Source: Sulfitobacter sp. BSw21498 (GTDB lineage Bacteria > Pseudomonadota > Alphaproteobacteria > Rhodobacterales > Rhodobacteraceae). From it: 64,000 bases of DNA. The position numbers were made by a program, and so were the translations under genes. Within the stretch, counting starts at the first letter, position 1. The number at the start of each line of letters is the position of its first letter. Below the pieces are notes generated by a model. The model saw only the letters and a list, made by a program, of their open reading frames with translations, did no database searches and was not told the origin of the DNA. The stretch is from the NCBI RefSeq assembly GCF_006064855.1, contig NZ_CP040753.1, positions 744,001 to 808,000 of the forward strand. The letters run 5' to 3'. Of the stretch, positions 60,052-64,000 are shown in pieces.

Positions 60052-61260
60052 ATGATTTTGACCAGCACCGAGGGGCAGGCCGCCCTTCCTCGATATTTCT
60101 CGCGTGTTTTTGCGATGGCGCAAGAAATGCCAAACGGGCAGGTCGATTTTGTTATGCCCGACGGGCGGTGTTTTCGCGCGGTTGGTAAGAACCCCTTGCC
60201 GGTTGCGGAAATCCGTATACATAACAATGACTTGTTCGCCCGTCTTATCAGGGAGGGTGACCTTGGGTTTAGCGACGCCTACCTTGATGAATGGTGGAGT
60301 ACGCCGGACCTGCAGGCGTTTATGGACGTCGCCCATGCGAACGAGGACATTTACGACTCCTTTCCCGGTATGGGGCTGATCCGTAAATTTGAATCCCTGC
60401 GCTTCTGGTTGCAGCGCAACAGCAAAAAGCAGGCACGCAAGAACATCAGCTATCACTATGATTTGGGTAATGATTTTTACAAATTATGGCTTGATGACAC
60501 GATGACCTATTCCAGCGCAATTTTCGAAGATGGGGTTCACCAATCACTGGAGGCAGCGCAGACAGCGAAATACGCCTCTATGGTCGACCAGATGGGGGTC
60601 TCTGCTGGGGATCACGTGCTGGAGATCGGTTGCGGTTGGGGCGGTTTTGCGGAATATGCCGCTAAGGAACGCGGATTAAAGGTGACCTGTCTGACAATCA
60701 GCAAAGAACAGTTTAACTACGCCAAAGAACGTATAGAAAACGCAGGTTTATCAGACGTCGTTGAGTTTAAGCTTCAAGATTATCGCGACGAACGCGGCAC
60801 CTATGACGGTATTGCCAGCATCGAGATGTTCGAGGCCGTCGGAGAACAGTATTGGCCGTCCTATTTCAATACCTTGCACGACTGTCTTAAACCTGGGTGC
60901 CAAGCAACGTTGCAGATCATCACCGTGCCAGATCGGCGCTGGAAGGTCTACAAGCGAGGCGTTGATTTCATTCAGAAATACATCTTTCCAGGCGGTATGC
61001 TCCCGAGTCCCACCGTGTTGAAGCAACAGGTTGAGAACGCCGGATTAGCCATTGAAAACTCTATTGAGTTTGGAAAAAGCTATGATGTAACGCTTCGACG
61101 TTGGCATCGGACCTTCAATGAAAAATGGGACGAGATCGCTCGCATGGGGTTCGACGAACGCTTTAAACGCATGTGGGATTTCTATCTGACCTCATGCGCG
61201 TCTACCTTTGACAGCGGCAATTGCGATGTGACACAGATCACGGTGAAACGCCCAGCCTAA
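60052..61260 (+). CDS. cfa: cyclopropane-fatty-acyl-phospholipid synthase-like methyltransferase
   Basis: A 402-residue SAM-dependent enzyme that adds a methylene or methyl group to unsaturated acyl chains of phospholipids in the membrane. The SAM-binding motif is VLEIGCGWGGFAEYA, preceded by ISYHYDLGNDFYKLWLDDTM and followed by SIEMFEAVG, EFGKSYDVTLRRW and TFDSGNCDVTQI, all typical of CFA synthases. GGAGA precedes the ATG. It lies 77 bases after phr, and the two are probably in one stress unit, as in R. sphaeroides (phrA-cfaA). Confidence 0.9.
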   Translation: MILTSTEGQAALPRYFSRVFAMAQEMPNGQVDFVMPDGRCFRAVGKNPLPVAEIRIHNNDLFARLIREGDLGFSDAYLDEWWSTPDLQAFMDVAHANEDIYDSFPGMGLIRKFESLRFWLQRNSKKQARKNISYHYDLGNDFYKLWLDDTMTYSSAIFEDGVHQSLEAAQTAKYASMVDQMGVSAGDHVLEIGCGWGGFAEYAAKERGLKVTCLTISKEQFNYAKERIENAGLSDVVEFKLQDYRDERGTYDGIASIEMFEAVGEQYWPSYFNTLHDCLKPGCQATLQIITVPDRRWKVYKRGVDFIQKYIFPGGMLPSPTVLKQQVENAGLAIENSIEFGKSYDVTLRRWHRTFNEKWDEIARMGFDERFKRMWDFYLTSCASTFDSGNCDVTQITVKRPA

Positions 61261-61292
61261 GGGCGCATTGCTCGTAGTCTAAGGATGTTCCG

Positions 61293-61733
61293 ATGCCGAC
61301 CGCCGCCCGTCTGACCGCTGCCGTTTGTCTGGCACTGATGGGCTATGCCCTGTCGCGCATGATCATGCCATTGATGCCCACGTCGACGCAGTTCGGGTAT
61401 TTCATCCCCACCAATATCGCCCTCGGGCTTGTCGTGGGATGGCGGGTCATCGGATCCCGTGCCGGCGGCGGCGTATCAGAGGGGATCACCAACGGCGTGA
61501 CAGGTGCGGTGGTTTTGGTATTCTGGGGGCTGTTTGTGCAAAGCGGGCGCGAGATGATCGAGAAAGCGATGATGCATCGTTTCGACGGGGTCGGTGATGC
61601 GCTCGTCGGGATGATCGGTATCGGCGCAGAGTACTTTCTGATTATGGCGACGGTGCCGATTATCGCGGTCGTCCTTTTGGGCGGGGCCGTCAGCGGCATC
61701 GTGACCAACCTTATTGATAGAAGGTTCCCTTGA
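61293..61733 (+). CDS. trgA: TrgA family membrane protein (tellurite resistance)
   Basis: A 146-residue protein with about four membrane segments (about 5-28, 35-55, 63-85 and 110-140). It is assigned to TrgA from its sequence character and from the trgA-trgB-cysK gene order, the locus that was shown to give tellurite resistance in R. sphaeroides. The biochemical role is unknown. It starts 32 bases after cfa, and the stop lies four bases before the trgB ATG. Confidence 0.8.
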   Translation: MPTAARLTAAVCLALMGYALSRMIMPLMPTSTQFGYFIPTNIALGLVVGWRVIGSRAGGGVSEGITNGVTGAVVLVFWGLFVQSGREMIEKAMMHRFDGVGDALVGMIGIGAEYFLIMATVPIIAVVLLGGAVSGIVTNLIDRRFP

Positions 61734-61737
61734 AGCG

Positions 61738-62871
61738 ATGACAGATCTTTTCGTTTATGGATCCCTACGCCATGTGCCCCTGCTTGAAATCGTACTGGGC
61801 CGCACCTCGGACCGGTTGGATATTGCACCGGACTGCCTGCCCGATCACGTGGCCTTGTCGGTGGTGGAAGGGCCTTTTCCCTGCATCGTGCCTGCGTCTG
61901 GTCAAAGCGCCGAGGGTCTGCTGCTTTGCGGGCTGGGTCAAAATGACCTGGACCGGTTGAATTTCTACGAGGGCAGCTTCGCCTACGATCTGCAAGAGGT
62001 GATGCTGGAAAGCGGGGCCAGCGCCTTGGGGTATTTCGCGCGGCCAGATCAATGGACCACGCGCGATCGTTGGTCACTGTCACAGTGGCAGGCGGAATGG
62101 GGCGCGCTCAGCTGCTTTGCCGCCCGCGAGGTGATGGATTACTTTGGCGTCTATTCCGCCGACCGTGTGGCGCAGATGTTCCCGATGATCCGATCGCGGG
62201 CCGCGGCGCAGATAAATGCGCAGCAGTCGAAACACGGGGCGGGGACGTTGGGCGGCGAGGTGCGGATCGACCGGATCGACCGCGCCTATACCAATTATTT
62301 CGCGCTGAACGAATATCATCTGGCGCATGAACGGTTCGACGGCACCATGACCGACGTGTTGGAGCGCGCGGTTTTTGTGGCAACGGATGCAGCGCTGGTG
62401 CTGCCCTATGATCCGCAGCGTGATCGGGTGATGCTGGTCGAACAGCTTCGCATGGGGCCTGTAGCACGGGGGGACCGGGCGCAGTGGCAACTTGAACCCA
62501 TCGCGGGTCGCATCGATCCCGGCGAAAGCCCGGAGGACGCAGCACATCGCGAAGCGCACGAAGAAGCAGGGTTGTCCCTGACCAAGCTGGAAAAGATCGC
62601 CGAGGTCTATGCCTCCCCGGGGGATTCAACGGAGTTCTTTTATATTTATCTGGGGCTTGCCGATTTGCCCGACGAAATTACCGGCGTAAATGGGCTTGAG
62701 ACCGAGAACGAGGATATACGGTCACATTTAGTCGGGTTCGATGCGCTGATGACAATGGTTGATCAGCTTGAAGCTGCCAATGCCCCTTTGGTGATCGCTG
62801 CTTACTGGCTGGCAAGGCATCGGGAACGCTTGAGGTTGGAAGCGCCCGCAGCTACACCAGATGTAACTTGA
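61738..62871 (+). CDS. trgB: TrgB-like protein: gamma-glutamylcyclotransferase-like plus Nudix domain
   Basis: A 377-residue fusion. Residues 1-110 fit the AIG2/gamma-glutamylcyclotransferase-like fold (LFVYGSLRHVPLLEIVLGR, FYEGSFAYDLQEV). Residues 215-350 form a Nudix hydrolase domain with the complete Nudix box GRIDPGESPEDAAHREAHEEAGL in G-x5-E-x7-REUXEEXGU form, close to ADP-ribose pyrophosphatases. The start is ATG 61738 after the trgA stop. With trgA and cysK it forms the tellurite-resistance locus known in R. sphaeroides. The substrate is not certain. Confidence 0.85.
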   Translation: MTDLFVYGSLRHVPLLEIVLGRTSDRLDIAPDCLPDHVALSVVEGPFPCIVPASGQSAEGLLLCGLGQNDLDRLNFYEGSFAYDLQEVMLESGASALGYFARPDQWTTRDRWSLSQWQAEWGALSCFAAREVMDYFGVYSADRVAQMFPMIRSRAAAQINAQQSKHGAGTLGGEVRIDRIDRAYTNYFALNEYHLAHERFDGTMTDVLERAVFVATDAALVLPYDPQRDRVMLVEQLRMGPVARGDRAQWQLEPIAGRIDPGESPEDAAHREAHEEAGLSLTKLEKIAEVYASPGDSTEFFYIYLGLADLPDEITGVNGLETENEDIRSHLVGFDALMTMVDQLEAANAPLVIAAYWLARHRERLRLEAPAATPDVT

Positions 62872-62885
62872 TTTAGGAGCATCCC

Positions 62886-63920
62886 ATGCACGTCGCATCT
62901 GATCTGGCACAGGCCATTGGCAACACACCTCTTATCCGTCTGCGCAAGGCGAGCGAGGAGACTGGCTGCGAGATATACGGCAAGGCAGAGTTCATGAACC
63001 CCGGCCAGTCGGTCAAGGACCGTGCCGCGCTGTTCATCATTCAGGATGCCATCGCCAACGGCACGTTGAAACCAGGCGGCACGATTGTTGAAGGCACGGC
63101 GGGCAACACCGGCATCGGGCTTGCGCTGGTCGGCGCGTCGATGGGATTCAAAACCGTCATTGTCATTCCTGAAACGCAAAGTCAGGAAAAAAAGGACATG
63201 CTGCGTCTGGCCGGTGCCGAGCTGGTGCAGGTGCCAGCCGCGCCGTATCGCAACCCCAACAACTTTGTGCGCTATTCTGAGCGCCTTGCGAACGAGCTGG
63301 CACGTACGACGAACGAAGGCGTGATCTGGGCCAACCAGTTTGACAACGTTGCCAACCGTCAGGCGCATATTGAAACCACTGGCCCCGAAATCTGGGAACA
63401 GACCGGCGGCAAGGTCGATGGGTTCTGCTGTGCGGTCGGATCGGGCGGGACACTGGCCGGTATCGGCATGGCGTTGCAGCCCAAGGGCGTAAAAATCGCG
63501 ATTGCCGATCCCGATGGGGCCGCGCTGCATAACTATTACACCAAGGGTGAACTGGTTGCCGAAGGCGGATCGATCGCCGAGGGCATCGGTCAGGTGCGCA
63601 TCACCAAGAACCTCGAAGGGTTCACGCCCGATTTCAGCTATAACGTCTCGGACGCCGAGGCGCTGCCTTATGTCTTTGACCTGCTGCAACACGAAGGGCT
63701 GTGCCTTGGCGCGTCGTCGGGTGTGAACGTGGCGGGTGCCGTGCGTCTGGCCAAGGATATGGGGCCTGGTCATACCATTGTGACGATCCTGTGTGACTTT
63801 GGCACGCGTTATCAGTCGAAACTGTTCAACCCTGAATTCCTGCGCGAAAAGGACCTGCCGGTGCCAGGCTGGCTGGACCGTGCGCCACAATCCATTCCCG
63901 GCGTTTTCGAAGACCAATGA
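62886..63920 (+). CDS. cysK: cysteine synthase A (O-acetylserine sulfhydrylase)
   Basis: A PLP enzyme that makes cysteine from O-acetylserine and sulfide. It is 344 residues long. The PLP Lys is in NPGQSVKDRAALFI, the substrate loop is VEGTAGNTGIGLAL, and the phosphate-binding loop is VGSGGTLAGIGMAL. TTAGGAGC precedes the ATG at 62886. It is the third gene of trgA-trgB-cysK. Cysteine supply is thought to help against tellurite and oxidative stress. Its stop overlaps the next start as ATGA. Confidence 0.94.
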   Translation: MHVASDLAQAIGNTPLIRLRKASEETGCEIYGKAEFMNPGQSVKDRAALFIIQDAIANGTLKPGGTIVEGTAGNTGIGLALVGASMGFKTVIVIPETQSQEKKDMLRLAGAELVQVPAAPYRNPNNFVRYSERLANELARTTNEGVIWANQFDNVANRQAHIETTGPEIWEQTGGKVDGFCCAVGSGGTLAGIGMALQPKGVKIAIADPDGAALHNYYTKGELVAEGGSIAEGIGQVRITKNLEGFTPDFSYNVSDAEALPYVFDLLQHEGLCLGASSGVNVAGAVRLAKDMGPGHTIVTILCDFGTRYQSKLFNPEFLREKDLPVPGWLDRAPQSIPGVFEDQ

Positions 63921-64000
63921 ACGCCACGCTCAGGGGGCTTCTGGCCAGCGGTCTTTTGGCGCTTTGCCTGACGACCGCGGCCATCGCACAGACCGACGTC
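63917..64000 (+). CDS. start of an exported protein, cut by the window end
   Basis: 28 codons remain, reading MNATLRGLLASGLLALCLTT, then AAIAQTDV. This is a typical Sec signal peptide with probable cleavage after AIA. The ATG overlaps the cysK stop as ATGA, so it is co-transcribed. The mature protein lies outside the window and its identity cannot be told; in related genomes a DUF3772 mechanosensitive channel is often here (from memory). Confidence 0.7.
   Translation, partial: MNATLRGLLASGLLALCLTTAAIAQTDV

Overview
The window is a GC-rich alphaproteobacterial chromosome segment, most like a marine Rhodobacteraceae (Roseobacter-group) bacterium. The evidence is the zwf-pgl-pgi (Entner-Doudoroff entry) operon, a circularly permuted two-piece tmRNA gene with tag ANDNRAPMAMAA, the trgA-trgB-cysK order known from Rhodobacter sphaeroides, a fumC-DUF4169-ribbon-helix-helix operon, DMSP-type genes (a DmdB-like ligase and acuI), a split B12-dependent methionine synthase set, and a dispersed intergenic motif typical of the family. 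No species is claimed.

Layout. 1-18998 is core: gyrA (5' part), a DUF2855 protein, an unassigned radical SAM protein, zwf-pgl-pgi, a GNAT protein, a thioesterase divergent from a DmdB-like acyl-CoA synthetase, the queC-queD-queE-queF operon for preQ1, an NAD(P)-binding protein, a DJ-1/PfpI protein, a YgiC/YgiB-type pair and a CHASE-PAS histidine kinase. 19099-30600 is an accessory island of about 11.5 kb. It is bounded by a 16-bp direct repeat (15/16 identical), one copy of which is the 3' end, including CCA, of a CAT-anticodon tRNA (probably tRNA-Ile2). It carries an orphan MbcA/ParS-type antitoxin, a NagD-like HAD phosphatase, a cassette of PhnW-like aminotransferase, CDP-alcohol phosphotransferase and nucleotidyltransferase followed by a Lys-rich microprotein, a 1255-bp IS3-family element, an OafA-type acyltransferase with a damaged 5' end, a gene-poor stretch and a two-TM unknown protein. 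No integrase was seen.

30798-64000 returns to core: purM-purN-rnd; sufE; DUF1638, corrinoid and homocysteine-methyltransferase genes (parts of a split methionine synthase) around a radical SAM gene with a LexA-type box; purC-purS-purQ; dctB-dctD; rne; tusA; ccdA; an alpha/beta-hydrolase-like membrane protein with a cytochrome P450; class I aldolase; fumC operon; sspB; chrA; ssrA; GntR-acuI; a photolyase and CFA-synthase-like pair; trgA-trgB-cysK; and the start of one more exported protein.

The most interesting part is the island cassette. An enzyme that makes or breaks an amino-phosphonate-like amine, one that would activate a headgroup with a nucleotide, and one that would transfer it to a lipid or other alcohol lie together with no PEP mutase. 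This suggests a headgroup-activation system with an unidentified substrate. Other points worth attention are a DctD-type regulator without GAFTGA and with a degenerate Walker B, the SOS box in front of a SplB-like gene, a strong terminator with no clear gene before it, and the dispersed GAGTTTATTTGGCAAAATGAAG motif.
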